Below, one piece after another: positions 1 through 10,855 of a stretch of DNA of 64,000 nt. Where the stretch lies: positions 4,092,001 to 4,156,000 of the forward strand of contig NZ_CP084876.1 in NCBI RefSeq assembly GCF_020525925.1, in the 5' to 3' direction. The position numbers and the translations under genes were made by a program. Under the pieces are notes generated by a model. That model was not told where the DNA came from. It did not search any database and saw nothing but the letters and a program-made list of their open reading frames with translations. The DNA comes from Klebsiella quasipneumoniae subsp. quasipneumoniae. Lineage in GTDB: Bacteria; Pseudomonadota; Gammaproteobacteria; Enterobacterales; Enterobacteriaceae. Every line of letters begins with the position of its first letter. Position 1 is the first letter of the stretch.

Positions 1-717
1 CAGGTAGTGGGCGTAGCTGGCCTCGCGCATCCGTTCGCCAAAGCGCGCCTGCTGGCGGAACTGCTGGATGACCCCCATGCCGTTGATCACTTCATTAAAA
101 CCATCGTTGATGTCGGCAAGCCAGGCGCGCACCCGGCGCACGATCGGCGTGCTATAGCGCTGATAAATGATCATCACGATCAGCACCGCCGGGAAAATCG
201 CGATCGCCACCAGCGCCATCCGCCAGTCGAGGCTAAACATCGCCACCAGCATCGCGCCGATCAGCGCCGCGCTGCGGAGCACCGTCGCCACTACCGTCAC
301 ATACAGGTCACGAATGACTTCGGTATCGTTGGTCACGCGTGAGATCAGCTGCCCGACCGGCTGAGTATCAAACTCGCTGAGCGGCTGATGCAGGGCGGCA
401 TCCATCACATCGCTGCGTAACTGCTGGACCACGCCGACCGCGGCGCGGTTAAACAGCAGCGACTGGTTATAATGCAGTAGCGCCGCCAGCAGCTGCAGAC
501 CGATATAGGCTGCCGCCAGGCCTGCCACCAGCTTCAGCGGCAGAGTCTGTTTCGCCACCATATTGTCGATGAAATAGCTGATAAGCAGCGGGCCGCTCAC
601 CTCCGCCGCCGCCGCGATCCACATCATCGCCACCGCGATGGCCAGCGGCTTACGCCACGGTGAACCATAGGCCAGCAGGCGTTTAAGCGTCGGCCAGAGT
701 TCGGTAAAGCTACGCAT
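1..717 (-). CDS. mdlB: MdlB, ABC-type multidrug/lipid exporter half-transporter (partial, N-terminal 239 residues)
   Basis: This is the amino-terminal part of an ABC exporter half-transporter; the gene runs off the left edge, so its nucleotide-binding domain is not visible. The translation begins [20 protein letters not shown] and carries membrane segments of the type I exporter fold, closely resembling E. coli MdlB as I recall it. The ATG (715-717) overlaps the end of mdlA by 8 bases, which indicates translational coupling. MdlA and MdlB are thought to form a heterodimer in the inner membrane; the substrate is not established. The identification rests on the N-terminal sequence and the mdlA partner. 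Confidence 0.93.
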   Translation of the reverse strand, partial: MRSFTELWPTLKRLLAYGSPWRKPLAIAVAMMWIAAAAEVSGPLLISYFIDNMVAKQTLPLKLVAGLAAAYIGLQLLAALLHYNQSLLFNRAAVGVVQQLRSDVMDAALHQPLSEFDTQPVGQLISRVTNDTEVIRDLYVTVVATVLRSAALIGAMLVAMFSLDWRMALVAIAIFPAVLIVMIIYQRYSTPIVRRVRAWLADINDGFNEVINGMGVIQQFRQQARFGERMREASYAHYL

Positions 718-2482
718 CCAGGGCCTCCTCTTGCTCCTGGGGAACCTCGTCGAGCGCGGCTTCCAGCTGCTGATACCGATACATGTCGCGGTACCAGCCG
801 GGCTGCACCGCCAGCGCCTCATGGCGGCCGCGCTGGGCGACATGCCCATGCTGCAGCACCAGGATTTCGCTGGCCTCAGTCAGCGCCGACAGGCGGTGGG
901 CGCTGATGATCACCGTCCGCCCCTCTCCCCACTGGCGCAGGTTATGCAGGATCTGGTGTTCGGTGCGGCCATCCACCGCGGATAAAGCATCATCAAGGAT
1001 CAGAATTTCGGCCTCCAGCAGCAGGGCGCGGGCAATCGAGATGCGCTGTTTCTGGCCGCCGGAGAGCATCACGCCGCGCTCGCCTACTTCGGTATCGTAC
1101 CCCTGGGGCAGACGCAGAATGTCGTCATGCACGCTGGCCAGCCGCGCCACCCGCTCAATCTGTTCCGGCGTCGCGTCCGGTTTTCCCAGCGCGATATTAT
1201 TGGCGACGGTATCGGAGAATAAAAACGGCGTCTGATTGACCACCGCCAGCCGTTCGCGCCAGCTGTCGAGCTGCAGACGCGGTAGCGGCAGATCGTGAAA
1301 GCGGATCTCGCCGCTGGTGACGTCAAAATGGCGCTGCAGCAGGGCCAGAATGGTGCTTTTGCCAGCGCCCGTCGGCCCGCAGATGCCCAGCATTTGCCCC
1401 GGCTGCAGGGTAAAATTAACCTGTTCCAGCGAAGGCTTGCTCGCCTGCGGATAGATGAAATCGCGGATAGCGACCTGCAGGACGCCGCGGCCAGCCGGTA
1501 CCGTCTCGGTCCCGTCGTCCACCGCCGGCGCCTCTTCGAGCATGGTGCGAATACGACCATAGGCCGCGCTACCGCGCTCCACGATGTTAAACATCCACGC
1601 CAGCGCCAGCATCGGCCAGATCATCAGACCAAGGTACATCACAAAGCTGGTGAGCTGACCCAGCGTCAGGCTACCGTGGATCACCATCCAGCTGCCGCCG
1701 CCGATGGCCAGCAGATTCGCCGCCCCGATGGCGATATAGATAGTAGGGTCGAAGCGAGCGTCAATGCGCGCCACGCGCATATTTTTCGCTCCGGTATCGG
1801 CCGCATCGGCGGCAAACTGCGCCGACTGGCGATCCTCCAGCCCGAACGCCTTAATCATGCGGATGCTGGTCAGGCTCTCCTGCGTGCGATCGTTGAGGCT
1901 GGAAAAGGCCGCCTGGGCAACGCGAAAACGTTCGTGAAGGGCATCACCGTTGCGTTTGATCGCCAGGGCCATCAGCGGCATCGGCAGCAGCGCCAGCAGG
2001 GTGAGCTGCCAGCTAATCTGCGTCGACATCACAATCAACACCGCACAGCCCATCACCAGGGAATCCACCAGGGTTAACACCCCTTCACCGGCGGCAAACA
2101 CCACCCGGTCCACGTCGTTGGTGGCGCGGGCGATCAGATCCCCGGTGCGATGGCGCAAATAGAACGCCGGATGCTGGCGGCTCAGCTGCCGGTAAAAGTC
2201 TTCCCGCAGTTCAACCGCCAGCTGGTAAGAGGCGCCGAACAGCAGCACGCGCCAGACATAGCGCAGCAGGTAAACCATCACCGCGATCAGCACCAGCGCG
2301 CCGATCCACATCCACACCTTCTCCGCGGTGTAATGTTGTTGCGTCACGCCGTCGACCACAATGCCCACCACCTTCGGCGGAACAAGCTGCAGGACGGCAA
2401 TAATGGCCAGCAGGGCAATGGCGCCAAGATAGCGGCGCCACTCCCGGCGGAAATACCAGCTGAGTTGTGCAAATAATCGCAA
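710..2482 (-). CDS. mdlA: MdlA, ABC-type multidrug/lipid exporter half-transporter
   Basis: A 590-residue half-transporter, the same length as E. coli MdlA. A six-helix membrane domain (about residues 18-300) precedes an ATPase domain with Walker [10 protein letters not shown] (369-377), signature LSGGQ (473-477) and Walker B ILILDD (493-498). The residue after the Walker B aspartate is Asp498 rather than the usual catalytic Glu, as in the degenerate ATP site of heterodimeric exporters. This fits a pairing with MdlB, whose start overlaps the mdlA stop. The exported substrate is unknown. The upstream neighbour decR lies 43 bases away on the same strand. Confidence 0.95.
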   Translation of the reverse strand: MRLFAQLSWYFRREWRRYLGAIALLAIIAVLQLVPPKVVGIVVDGVTQQHYTAEKVWMWIGALVLIAVMVYLLRYVWRVLLFGASYQLAVELREDFYRQLSRQHPAFYLRHRTGDLIARATNDVDRVVFAAGEGVLTLVDSLVMGCAVLIVMSTQISWQLTLLALLPMPLMALAIKRNGDALHERFRVAQAAFSSLNDRTQESLTSIRMIKAFGLEDRQSAQFAADAADTGAKNMRVARIDARFDPTIYIAIGAANLLAIGGGSWMVIHGSLTLGQLTSFVMYLGLMIWPMLALAWMFNIVERGSAAYGRIRTMLEEAPAVDDGTETVPAGRGVLQVAIRDFIYPQASKPSLEQVNFTLQPGQMLGICGPTGAGKSTILALLQRHFDVTSGEIRFHDLPLPRLQLDSWRERLAVVNQTPFLFSDTVANNIALGKPDATPEQIERVARLASVHDDILRLPQGYDTEVGERGVMLSGGQKQRISIARALLLEAEILILDDALSAVDGRTEHQILHNLRQWGEGRTVIISAHRLSALTEASEILVLQHGHVAQRGRHEALAVQPGWYRDMYRYQQLEAALDEVPQEQEEALDA

Positions 2483-2525
2483 GCAGTAAGATCCTGATTT
2501 TGTTATGGGTTACGGCGCAATACCG

Positions 2526-2984
2526 TTATTCGACAGGCAAGGCGGTGGTGTATTTTATCTGTTCCATGGCAAAACTCGAAGTGACATCCGACAGCCCCGG
2601 CACGCTGTTCACCAAACGTTTATAAAAGTCGTCATAGCGCTTCATATCGGCCACCTGCACCCGCAGCAGATAATCATACTCCCCCGCCATCCGCCAGAAG
2701 CCGAGCACTTCAGCCATCTGCGTCACTTCGCTCACAAAATGGCAATACCAGTCGCTGCTGTGATGTTGGGTCTTGATCAGGACAAACGCCGTCAGCCCCA
2801 GCCCCACCTTTTCCGCATCGAGTAAGGCGACGCGCCCGCGGAGAATACCCTCATCCTCGAGTCGTTTCAGGCGTTTCCAGCAAGGGGTCGTGGTCAGATT
2901 AACGGCATCAGCCAGCGCCTGCAAAGAGAGGGTGCAATCTTCCTGCAGCAGCGCCAGCAGCTTACGGTCAATTTTATCTAACAT
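2526..2984 (-). CDS. decR: DecR, Lrp/AsnC-family cysteine-responsive transcriptional regulator
   Basis: A 152-residue Lrp/AsnC-family regulator with an N-terminal winged helix (about residues 1-60, including [20 protein letters not shown]) and a C-terminal ligand-sensing RAM domain. It is nearly identical to E. coli DecR (YbaO), which activates cysteine detoxification when cysteine is in excess. It is transcribed divergently from the cysteine desulfhydrase gene that starts at 3100, which is the arrangement expected for a regulator and its target. In E. coli K-12 the neighbouring target is absent and DecR controls another desulfidase locus, so the pair here is probably the older local arrangement. 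Confidence 0.95.
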   Translation of the reverse strand: MLDKIDRKLLALLQEDCTLSLQALADAVNLTTTPCWKRLKRLEDEGILRGRVALLDAEKVGLGLTAFVLIKTQHHSSDWYCHFVSEVTQMAEVLGFWRMAGEYDYLLRVQVADMKRYDDFYKRLVNSVPGLSDVTSSFAMEQIKYTTALPVE

Positions 2985-3099
2985 AAGGCCACCAGAGAGA
3001 ATAATTTACTCCCGCAATTGTAATTGAAAGGCTAAATAGCAACAATTTTTCCCGCACAATCCGCTAAGCTGGGCACAAAATGACAAACAGGAATCCGAG
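2985..3099. promoter_or_regulatory. divergent decR/cdsH control region
   Basis: This 115-base, AT-rich interval separates two divergent genes. It contains a CAATTG-centred element with flanking AATTG/CAATT repeats around 3017-3049, typical of the loose AT-rich sites used by Lrp-family regulators. It is the only place where DecR could control cdsH directly. The exact operator cannot be defined from the sequence alone. Confidence 0.45.
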
Positions 3100-4152
3100 A
3101 TGAATAGCGCCTGGGTAAAACACGCCATTAGTGAAATTAACGCCGACTATCAGCGTTCCGCCGATACACACCTGATCCGCCTGGCGCTGCCTGGTTTTCC
3201 CGGGATCCCGATTTATCTGAAGGATGAAAGTACGCATCCGACCGGTAGCCTCAAACACCGTCTGGCGCGGTCGCTGTTTCTCTATGGCCTGTGCAACGGC
3301 TGGATCAAAGAAGGCACCACGATTATCGAATCGTCTTCGGGTTCGACCGCGGTTTCTGAAGCCTATTTCGCCCGCCTGCTGGGGCTGCCGTTTATCGCCG
3401 TGATGCCCTCCTGCACCGCCAGACGCAAAATCGAACAGATCGAGTTCTACGGTGGACGCTGCCATTTTGTGCAGAACGCCTGCGAAATCTACGCGGCTTC
3501 CGAAACGCTGGCGCGCGAGCTGAACGGTCACTATATGGATCAGTTTACCTTCGCCGAGCGGGCCACCGACTGGCGCGGCAATAACAATATCGCCGACAGT
3601 ATTTTCCGCCAGATGAGCCATGAGCCGCACCCGCAGCCATCGTGGATCGTGATGAGCGCCGGCACCGGCGGCACCTCAGCGACCATTGGCCGCTATATTC
3701 GCAGCCAGGGCTACGAGACGCAGCTGATGGTTGTCGACCCGCAAAATTCGGTGTTCCTCGATTACTGGCAGACTCGCGACGCCAGCCTGCGCAGCCCGGT
3801 CGGCAGCAAAATTGAAGGCATCGGCCGCCCGCGGGTCGAGCCATCATTTATTCCCGACGTTGTCGATGAGATGCTGCGCGTGCCGGATGCGGCGAGCGTG
3901 GCCACTGCTTTGTGGCTGGAAACGCAGCTTGGACGAAAAGTTGGCGCCTCGACCGGGACCAATATGTGGGGGGTGCTGCAGCTGGCCGCGCGGATGCGCG
4001 AGGAAGGACGCACGGGTTCTCTCGTGACCCTGCTGTGCGACAGCGGCGAGCGTTATCTGGAAAGCTATTACAACCCACAGTGGGTGGCGGCCAACATCGG
4101 CGATATCGCCCCCTGGCAGGCGGAGCTCGCCCGGCTGGTCGGCAGAACATAA
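3100..4152 (+). CDS. cdsH: CdsH-like PLP-dependent cysteine desulfhydrase
   Basis: A 350-residue fold-type II PLP enzyme of the cysteine synthase/cystathionine beta-synthase family. The PLP lysine is K52 in the motif [10 protein letters not shown], followed by the substrate loop [12 protein letters not shown] and a glycine-rich phosphate-binding stretch [14 protein letters not shown]. It resembles the cysteine-inducible desulfhydrase of Salmonella (CdsH) and Pantoea (CcdA), which break cysteine into pyruvate, ammonia and sulfide for cysteine tolerance. Divergence from decR supports that role over cysteine synthesis. The gene is missing at this position in E. coli K-12. The symbol is assigned by analogy; a related cystathionine or cysteine lyase activity is possible. 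Confidence 0.8.
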   Translation: MNSAWVKHAISEINADYQRSADTHLIRLALPGFPGIPIYLKDESTHPTGSLKHRLARSLFLYGLCNGWIKEGTTIIESSSGSTAVSEAYFARLLGLPFIAVMPSCTARRKIEQIEFYGGRCHFVQNACEIYAASETLARELNGHYMDQFTFAERATDWRGNNNIADSIFRQMSHEPHPQPSWIVMSAGTGGTSATIGRYIRSQGYETQLMVVDPQNSVFLDYWQTRDASLRSPVGSKIEGIGRPRVEPSFIPDVVDEMLRVPDAASVATALWLETQLGRKVGASTGTNMWGVLQLAARMREEGRTGSLVTLLCDSGERYLESYYNPQWVAANIGDIAPWQAELARLVGRT

Positions 4153-4183
4153 AAAAAGCCAGATAAAATGCTATCTGGCTTGC
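4151..4183. terminator. cdsH/cof convergent intrinsic terminator
   Basis: A 10-base perfect inverted repeat AAGCCAGATA/TATCTGGCTT (4156-4165 and 4172-4181) with a six-base loop sits just after the cdsH stop and before the convergent cof stop. The A-run on its left gives a strong U-tract for cof transcripts; the right side serves cdsH less well. Confidence 0.75.
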
Positions 4184-4196
4184 TGGAAGGGTCTCT

Positions 4197-5015
4197 CTAT
4201 TCGGGGGAATAAGGAAGATCAGGATTATCCAGCCAATGCGTTAAAAAATGGGAGACCGCCTGATGCCGGCAGTCGCCGATAACCGGGAGATGCGGCAGCT
4301 CGGCTTTCAGCTGCGGCATCGCGTTGCCCATGATGAACCCCCGCCCGACGCTGCGAAGCATCTCGCGATCGTTCATCGCATCGCCGAAGGCCATGCACTC
4401 CTGTAGGGTGAGGCCCAGGTGCTGGCTCAGCCTCGCCAGCGCCGCGCCTTTATTGCAGCCAACCGGCAGCACTTCCAGACAGTCCATCGCCGAGAAGCAG
4501 AGAAACGCGCGCTGGCCCAGCGCCTCATTCAGTTGGATCCGCAGTCGGCGCAGATCGTCATGATCGCCGCAGAAGCAGATCTTGGTGACATGATGCGCCG
4601 ACATACGTTTCGGATCGCACAGTTGATAGCGAAACCCGCTAAAGACATGCGCCTTCAGCAGCTCTGGCCTTGCCTGGCCGGTGAACCAACCGCCGTCATT
4701 AAACACGTGCATGCTGGCCCGGGTATCCCATCGACTATGCAGCACTTCTTCCGCTACCTCGGGATTGAGATCCTGACGGTACAGCTCCTCCCCTTCCAGC
4801 GAGTGGATGCGCGTCCCGTTGCCCGTGATCAGAAAGGCGTCCAGGGAAAACTCACCCATCACATGGTGCATCTCCAGCGCATGGCGGCCGGTGGCGAACG
4901 TCAGGGTGATATCGCGTTCCCGCAGCCGTTTCAGCGCGGTGAGCGTCTTTTCTCCGAGACGATGGTCCGGCATCAGCAAGGTGCCGTCCATATCAAATGC
5001 TGCCAGTTTTGCCAT
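4197..5015 (-). CDS. cof: Cof, HAD-superfamily phosphatase (HMP-PP phosphatase)
   Basis: A 272-residue Cof-type HAD hydrolase. The catalytic motif FDMDGTLL places the nucleophile at D8 and the acid/base at D10. The Mg-binding motif GDAMNDREM near the C terminus completes the active site, and a C2-type cap lies between. In E. coli, Cof hydrolyses the thiamine precursor 4-amino-2-methyl-5-hydroxymethylpyrimidine diphosphate and also acts on other sugar phosphates. I chose the ATG at 5013-5015 because it gives the family length and has a GGGGA ribosome site just upstream; an in-frame extension of 16 codons has no support. Confidence 0.95.
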   Translation of the reverse strand: MAKLAAFDMDGTLLMPDHRLGEKTLTALKRLRERDITLTFATGRHALEMHHVMGEFSLDAFLITGNGTRIHSLEGEELYRQDLNPEVAEEVLHSRWDTRASMHVFNDGGWFTGQARPELLKAHVFSGFRYQLCDPKRMSAHHVTKICFCGDHDDLRRLRIQLNEALGQRAFLCFSAMDCLEVLPVGCNKGAALARLSQHLGLTLQECMAFGDAMNDREMLRSVGRGFIMGNAMPQLKAELPHLPVIGDCRHQAVSHFLTHWLDNPDLPYSPE

Positions 5016-5142
5016 GGTGTTTTCCCCAATGTGTGATGGGCTTCGCTTGTGTTGCAGTATCACCTGGGATATACGGAAGTAATAGTGAATAGATAATATA
5101 AATTGTTCCGGGTTTATTACGGCCCGGTGGACGACAGTGCTT

Positions 5143-6840
5143 ATGCGACTCTTACACCGTTTAAATCAGTACCAGCGGCTGTGGCAACCCTCAGCCGGGG
5201 CGCCGCAGCAGGTCACCGTCGGCGAACTGGCGGAACGCTGTTTTTGCAGCGAACGCCACGTCCGTACCCTGCTGCGTCAGGCGCAAGATGCCGGATGGTT
5301 AAGCTGGCAGGCCCGCTCCGGGCGCGGCAAGCGCGGACTGCTCTCTTTTTATAAAACGCCGGAACGTCTGCGCAATGAGATGATGGAGCTGGCGCTGCAT
5401 AAAGGTCAGCAGCAAAACGCGCTGGAGCTGGCGCAGCTGGCCCCGGTGGAGCTGAAAGCCCTGCTCCACCCCTTTCTGGGCGGTCAGTGGCAAAACAATA
5501 CCCCGACGCTGCGTATTCCATACTATCGCCCGCTGGAGCCGCTACGCCCCGGCTTTTTGCCCGGACGCGCCGAGCAGCATCTGGCCGGGCAGATCTATGC
5601 CGGGCTGACGCGCTTCGACGAAGGCGACACTATGCCGATCGGCGATCTGGCGCACCACTGGCAGGTCTCCCCTGACGGCCTGCGCTGGCAGTTTTATATC
5701 CGCTCCACGCTGTGCTGGCACAACGGCGATGCGGTGGAAACCGCACAGCTGCGGCAGCGCTTACTGCTGCTGCTGGATCTGCCCGCCTTGCGGACCCTCT
5801 TCGCCAGCATCAGCCACATCGATGTCACTCACGCCCAGTGCCTCACCATCACGCTGCATCGTCCTGACTACTGGCTGCCGTTCCGCCTCGCCAGCTATTG
5901 CAGCGTGCTGGCCCATCCTGACGATCCGGCCATCGGCTGCGGACCGTTCCGCCTGAAGCGGTTTAGTCCGGAACTCGTCCGCCTGGAGAACCATCCCCGC
6001 TACCATCTGCGGCATCCGCTGATCCAGGCGGTGGAGTACTGGATCACCCCCCAGCTCTTCGATCGCGATCTCGGGACCAGCTGCCGCCACCCGGTGCAGA
6101 TCACGATTGGCGATCGCGAAGAGCTCCATAACCTGCGCCAGGTCAGCAACAGCATCAGTCTTGGCTTCTGCTATCTGACCCTGCGTCACAGCCCTCGGCT
6201 TAGCAAAGCGCAGGCCCAGCGGCTGGTATCGATAATTCACCGCTCATCGTTGCTGGAAACGCTGCCGCTCGACGAGGATCTGATTACGCCAAGCCATGAG
6301 GTGTTGCCGGGATGGTCCATCCCGCAGGGGCCGGAAAACAGCGCGGTGCCGCTGCCGGCCAGGCTCACGCTGCTCTACCATCTGCCGGTCGAACTCCACG
6401 CCATGGCCGAACAGCTGAGACAGCGGCTGGCTGTGCTGGGCTGCGAGCTGACGCTTCTGTTTCATGACGCCAAAAACTGGGAGGGCTGCCAGCATCTGGG
6501 GCAGGCCGACCTGATGATGGGCGACCGCCTGATCGGCGAAGCGCCAGAGTATGCCCTGGAGCAGTGGCTGCGCTGCGATATGCTGTGGCCCAATTTGCTG
6601 ACCGGGGCGCAATATGCCCATCTGCAGGCGACATTAGACGCGGTACAGGCGCAGCCGGAAGCCCGCAGCCGCAACGATGCGCTGCGCAACGTATTCAACA
6701 ACCTGATGGAAGACGCCATCATGACGCCGCTGTTTAAATACAACTATCGGATCAGCGCCCCGCCGGGTGTCAATGGCTTGCGCCTCAACGCCCGCGGCTG
6801 GTTCGACTTCGCCAGCGCCTGGCTGCCGGCGTCGACGTGA
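5143..6840 (+). CDS. ybaE: YbaE, SgrR-family transcriptional regulator
   Basis: About 565 residues: an N-terminal winged-helix domain (about 1-110) fused to a periplasmic-solute-binding-like domain (SBP_bac_5 type, about 150-560), the architecture of SgrR. It closely matches E. coli YbaE, whose target and ligand are not established. The SBP-like domain presumably senses a small molecule in the cytoplasm, since no signal peptide is present. The start is uncertain: ATG at 5143 matches the E. coli annotation, while an in-frame GTG two codons earlier (5137) sits at a better distance from the GGTGG sequence at about 5126-5130. Confidence 0.88.
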   Translation: MRLLHRLNQYQRLWQPSAGAPQQVTVGELAERCFCSERHVRTLLRQAQDAGWLSWQARSGRGKRGLLSFYKTPERLRNEMMELALHKGQQQNALELAQLAPVELKALLHPFLGGQWQNNTPTLRIPYYRPLEPLRPGFLPGRAEQHLAGQIYAGLTRFDEGDTMPIGDLAHHWQVSPDGLRWQFYIRSTLCWHNGDAVETAQLRQRLLLLLDLPALRTLFASISHIDVTHAQCLTITLHRPDYWLPFRLASYCSVLAHPDDPAIGCGPFRLKRFSPELVRLENHPRYHLRHPLIQAVEYWITPQLFDRDLGTSCRHPVQITIGDREELHNLRQVSNSISLGFCYLTLRHSPRLSKAQAQRLVSIIHRSSLLETLPLDEDLITPSHEVLPGWSIPQGPENSAVPLPARLTLLYHLPVELHAMAEQLRQRLAVLGCELTLLFHDAKNWEGCQHLGQADLMMGDRLIGEAPEYALEQWLRCDMLWPNLLTGAQYAHLQATLDAVQAQPEARSRNDALRNVFNNLMEDAIMTPLFKYNYRISAPPGVNGLRLNARGWFDFASAWLPAST

Positions 6841-6906
6841 GAGAGCTGGTGGTGGCGGGCGTCTGGCGCTACCATATCGCCTTTACTCATTAAGTCAGGA
6901 ATTGCC

Positions 6907-7608
6907 ATGAAACGCGCCGTAGTTGTCTTCAGCGGAGGACAAGATTCAACCACCTGTCTGGTGCAGGCTCTGCAACAGTATGATGAAGTGCATTGCGTCA
7001 CTTTTGATTATGGCCAACGCCACCGCGCGGAAATCGACGTTGCGCGCGAACTCGCCCTGAAACTTGGCGCCGTCGCGCATAAAGTGCTGGACGTTACCCT
7101 GCTCAATGAACTGGCGGTCAGCAGCCTGACCCGCGATAACATTCCGGTACCGGACTATCAGCCTGATGCCGAGGGCATTCCCAATACTTTTGTCCCGGGG
7201 CGCAATATTCTTTTTTTAACCCTGACGGCAATCTACGCCTATCAGGTAAAAGCCGACGCTATCATCACCGGCGTGTGCGAGACCGATTTCTCCGGCTACC
7301 CGGACTGCCGCGATGAGTTTGTCAAAGCGCTGCACCACGCCGTCAGCCTTGGGATGGCGAAAGACATTCGCTTTGAAACCCCGCTGATGTGGCTGAACAA
7401 AGCCGAGACCTGGGCGCTGGCCGACTACTGGGGTCAGCTGGATCTGGTGCGCCGGGAAACCCTCACCTGCTACAACGGCATTAAGGGCGATGGCTGCGGC
7501 CAGTGCGCCGCCTGCAACCTGCGCGCTAACGGGCTCAACCAGTATCTGGCCGATAAGGTCGGGGTAATGGCGGTGATGAAGCAAAAAACCGGCTTGACAC
7601 AGGCATAG
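6907..7608 (+). CDS. queC: QueC, 7-cyano-7-deazaguanine synthase
   Basis: A 233-residue enzyme that converts 7-carboxy-7-deazaguanine to preQ0 with ammonia and ATP, a step in making the tRNA base queuosine. It has the ATP-pyrophosphatase loop SGGQDS (9-14) and a C-terminal zinc site with cysteines C188, C197, C200 and C203 in the CxxCxxC arrangement. The later queuosine genes tgt and queA lie 49 kb away in this same window. The ribosome site AGGA lies six bases before the ATG. Confidence 0.97.
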   Translation: MKRAVVVFSGGQDSTTCLVQALQQYDEVHCVTFDYGQRHRAEIDVARELALKLGAVAHKVLDVTLLNELAVSSLTRDNIPVPDYQPDAEGIPNTFVPGRNILFLTLTAIYAYQVKADAIITGVCETDFSGYPDCRDEFVKALHHAVSLGMAKDIRFETPLMWLNKAETWALADYWGQLDLVRRETLTCYNGIKGDGCGQCAACNLRANGLNQYLADKVGVMAVMKQKTGLTQA

Positions 7609-7647
7609 CCTCCGAAGAGGTATCTGCCCGAAGCTTCAGTTCAAATT

Positions 7648-7673
7648 CCCCGGTGGCGCTACGCATACCGGGG
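7648..7673. terminator. possible queC downstream hairpin
   Basis: A 7-base perfect stem CCCCGGT/ACCGGGG (7648-7654 and 7667-7673) with a 12-base loop lies between the convergent queC and fadM genes. It lacks a T-run, so its function as an intrinsic terminator is uncertain. Confidence 0.35.
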
Positions 7674-7736
7674 CAAGGGGTTCATCACCTTCCGGGGGGC
7701 GAGGCGCGCCACCGCCCGGCACGCACGCGACGGTTG

Positions 7737-8138
7737 TCAGCGCAAGTTCATCTGGTCGAGTTTCTCACGCAGTTCCCCTTCCAGCGGCAGCGCCTTCTGG
7801 GTTTTCAAATCAATACAGACGAAGGTGATCAGCGCATCGGCCACCACCTCGCCATTGGGGTTGAGGGTGACCACCTGGCTGAGCGTGCCGCTTTTGCCGT
7901 TGAGTTGCTCCAGTTTGCTGCTCACCGTCAGCACATCGCCCAGGACCGCCGGACGGCGGTAGTTAATATTAATATTCACCACCACGAAGGCGATGTTTTT
8001 CTCGGTCATCCACTGAAACGCCGGACTATTTTCCAGACCATCCCAGCGGGCCTCCTCAAGGAACTCCAGGTAGCGTGCGTTATTCACATGCTGGTAGACG
8101 TCCAGATGATAGCCGCGAACTTTAATTTGTGTTTGCAT
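7737..8138 (-). CDS. fadM: FadM, long-chain acyl-CoA thioesterase III
   Basis: A 133-residue single hot-dog-fold protein of the 4-hydroxybenzoyl-CoA thioesterase type, with the motif GYHLDVYQHVNNARYLEFLE near the N terminus holding the conserved Asp and the substrate-binding helix. It matches E. coli FadM (YbaW, TesC), which hydrolyses long-chain acyl-CoAs that accumulate as by-products of unsaturated fatty acid beta-oxidation. In E. coli it is under FadR control; I could not confirm a FadR site here. Confidence 0.94.
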   Translation of the reverse strand: MQTQIKVRGYHLDVYQHVNNARYLEFLEEARWDGLENSPAFQWMTEKNIAFVVVNININYRRPAVLGDVLTVSSKLEQLNGKSGTLSQVVTLNPNGEVVADALITFVCIDLKTQKALPLEGELREKLDQMNLR

Positions 8139-8249
8139 AGCATCAATGCCTTTCTGTTATTGTTGTTTGCGAGGTAAGAGGTCACACCACTTAATGCAAC
8201 CTCTTTATCCTGGCAAAAAATCACCGCTGTGCAAGCGCTGGCATAAAAT

Positions 8250-8660
<411 letters not shown>

Positions 8661-8703
8661 TCAGTGCGGATGGCCGACAAAAGGCAAATCACAGAAATGG
8701 AAA

Positions 8704-8721
8704 GGGCCGCGAAAGCGGCCC
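8704..8721 (-). terminator. ppiD terminator
   Basis: A perfect 7-base GC stem GGGCCGC/GCGGCCC with a four-base loop follows the ppiD stop on the minus strand and is followed by a short T-run. It separates ppiD from ybaV. Confidence 0.6.
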
Positions 8722-8766
8722 CTGAGGATTACATGGTGTTGCGTATTTTTGCGAAACGACGCGAAA

Positions 8767-10641
8767 TTACTGCTGCTGGTCGATGCTGTCGCCCAGCTTA
8801 ATTTTCGCCGCCTTGCGCAGGTTGCTCATCAGCGCTTCGAAAGCGATTTGGGCATTGTTCTGGGTAATCCCCTGAACCATAGCCTTCTTCTGCTCTTCCG
8901 GCATGCTGCCTGCTTTCACTTCATCCAGCGCCACCAGCACCACATCGCCTTGCATGTTGCTGCCAACGCCATAGACCGGTTTGCCCTGCTGCGGCAGCGG
9001 CAGAGTGAATGCCAGCTGGCTCAGCGGATCCTGGCCGGTACGGGAAAGCGTCTGTGGCGCGCCAAAGCTCAGGCCAGCCGCCTTCATCGCCTCATCGCCT
9101 TTGCCGTCTTTCAGCGCCGCCAGCAGCTTATCGGCATCCAGCTTCGCCTGCTGTTCCGCTTTATTGTGCTTAACGATATCGCTGACCTGCGCCTTCACTT
9201 CGGCCAGCGGTTTCACCGCCTCGGCTTTGTGCTCGCTGATACGCAGAACAAAGGCGCGATCGCCATCAACGGTAATGATGTCAGAGTTGCTGCCCGGCGC
9301 GCCGTTCACACCGACCAGACCGCCGTTGAAGATAGCGTCAGCGACCGGTTTAAAGTTCAGCTCTTCCGGCAGGTTATCGCGGCCAAACCAGCCGGTTTCC
9401 ACCACCTGCACTCCGGCGACCTGCGCCGCGCCCGCCAGCGATTCATTATCGTTGCTGGCCGCATCGCTCACCTTCTGCTGCAGCGCATAGTAAGCATCCA
9501 GCGCTTTCTCCTGCTTCACTTTCGCCGCAATGTCATTGCGCACGTCAGCCAGCGGTTTGACCTGCGCCGGCTGGACGTCGTCCAGACGGGCCACCAGGAA
9601 GCCAACCGAGGATTTGATCACCCCGGAGAGCTGGCCTTTCTCTTTCAGGCCGGCCTCTTTCAGCTCAGGCACGGTAGAGGCATCTTCCATCCACCCCATA
9701 TCGCCGCCGTTGCGGGCAGAAATAATATCGGTCGATTTTTCTTTTGCCAGCGTGGCGAAATCAGCGCCTTTTTGCAGCTCGGCCAGCACCGCTTTCGCGT
9801 CGGCTTCAGTTTTAGTCTGAATCACGCTGTAGCGATTACGCTGCGGCTGAGTGAACTGATCTTTATGCTGGTCATACCATGACTGGATTTCTTCGTCAGA
9901 GGCGTTTTCCTGCATGCTGGCGGCATCCATCTTGATGTAGCTCACGCGGAACTGCTCCGGCGCCATAAAACGGGCCTGATTCTGCTGCCAGAAAGCGTTG
10001 ATTTCCTCATCGCTGGCGGTCTGTTTTGCCGCCAGGGCGTTGACGTTGATGGTCGCTTCGCGGACGACACGCTGCTGAGACACCAGCGCCGCCAGCTGAT
10101 CGGACTCACCCGGCAGCATGAAGTCGGTACCCGCAATGGCGTTAATCAGCTGCTGCGTGGTCAGCTGGTTACGCAGCGCCTGGGCGTACTGATCGGTGGT
10201 CATTCCCATCTGGGCGACAATACCGCTGAAACGCTGGTTGTCGAATTTACCGTTCGTCTGGAACGCCTGGGTCTGGAAGATCGCCTGCTTCACCTGCTCA
10301 TCGCTGATGCTGAGGCCCAGCTCGCGGGCATACTGATCCAGAAGCGACTCATCGATCAGGCGGTTCAGCACCTGCTGGCGCATGGTTTTCATGTAGTTTT
10401 CGTTCGCCGCCAGCTCGGAGAACTGGTCGCCAAGCTGCTGCTGCATACGGTTACGTTCGCTGGCGACGGCGTTTTCAAACTGCCCACGGCCAATCTCCTG
10501 GCCATTCACTTTTGCGGCATAGTTTTTGCCACCGCCAATCAGGTAACCACTCACCCCGGTCAAAATGAACGAGACGATAATGATACCGAAAATAATCTTG
10601 AGCACGACGCTGTTGGCGGCCGTGCGTAGGTTGTCCATCAT
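8767..10641 (-). CDS. ppiD: PpiD, membrane-anchored periplasmic chaperone (parvulin-like)
   Basis: About 624 residues. A short cytoplasmic N terminus and a single membrane anchor (about residues 15-35, ending SGYLIGGG) are followed by a SurA-like chaperone region and an inactive-type parvulin domain (about 260-360, around DMGWMEDAS). PpiD is tethered to the inner membrane near SecYEG and helps newly exported proteins fold. The start MMDNLRTAAN agrees with E. coli; an upstream in-frame extension of 15 residues lacks homology. In E. coli it responds to Cpx and heat shock. Confidence 0.95.
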   Translation of the reverse strand: MMDNLRTAANSVVLKIIFGIIIVSFILTGVSGYLIGGGKNYAAKVNGQEIGRGQFENAVASERNRMQQQLGDQFSELAANENYMKTMRQQVLNRLIDESLLDQYARELGLSISDEQVKQAIFQTQAFQTNGKFDNQRFSGIVAQMGMTTDQYAQALRNQLTTQQLINAIAGTDFMLPGESDQLAALVSQQRVVREATINVNALAAKQTASDEEINAFWQQNQARFMAPEQFRVSYIKMDAASMQENASDEEIQSWYDQHKDQFTQPQRNRYSVIQTKTEADAKAVLAELQKGADFATLAKEKSTDIISARNGGDMGWMEDASTVPELKEAGLKEKGQLSGVIKSSVGFLVARLDDVQPAQVKPLADVRNDIAAKVKQEKALDAYYALQQKVSDAASNDNESLAGAAQVAGVQVVETGWFGRDNLPEELNFKPVADAIFNGGLVGVNGAPGSNSDIITVDGDRAFVLRISEHKAEAVKPLAEVKAQVSDIVKHNKAEQQAKLDADKLLAALKDGKGDEAMKAAGLSFGAPQTLSRTGQDPLSQLAFTLPLPQQGKPVYGVGSNMQGDVVLVALDEVKAGSMPEEQKKAMVQGITQNNAQIAFEALMSNLRKAAKIKLGDSIDQQQ

Positions 10642-10793
10642 GGTGTAACAACGCTCCGCTGTAGATGACTTTAGCTCGCGCAGCATAGCACGTGATGGCC
10701 GCCGCGCGTGAGGACGTATTTTGACAAGAAAACAGGGTGATTGTCAGCCCACAAGTGGCGATAAACACACATAAAGTGGTCTGAAAAGGCAAT

Positions 10794-10819
10794 AAAAAAG
10801 GCACATCTCACGATGCGCC
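10794..10819 (-). terminator. hupB terminator
   Basis: On the minus strand the stem GGCGCATC/GATGTGCC (10800-10807 and 10812-10819, one G-U pair) with a four-base loop is followed by a T-run of six, an ordinary intrinsic terminator for hupB. Confidence 0.8.
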
Positions 10820-10855
10820 CTTGTACTTCGTCACATTCCCTGACGGGAAAGCCGA

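Noticed and set aside
7609..7736. A small gene or RNA between queC and fadM.
   Set aside because: Only a weak hairpin is visible; there is no promoter pair or frame with a ribosome site.
8749..9882. A 377-codon open frame on the plus strand.
   Set aside because: It is antisense to ppiD and is His/Arg/Gln-rich, the usual signature of a shadow frame.
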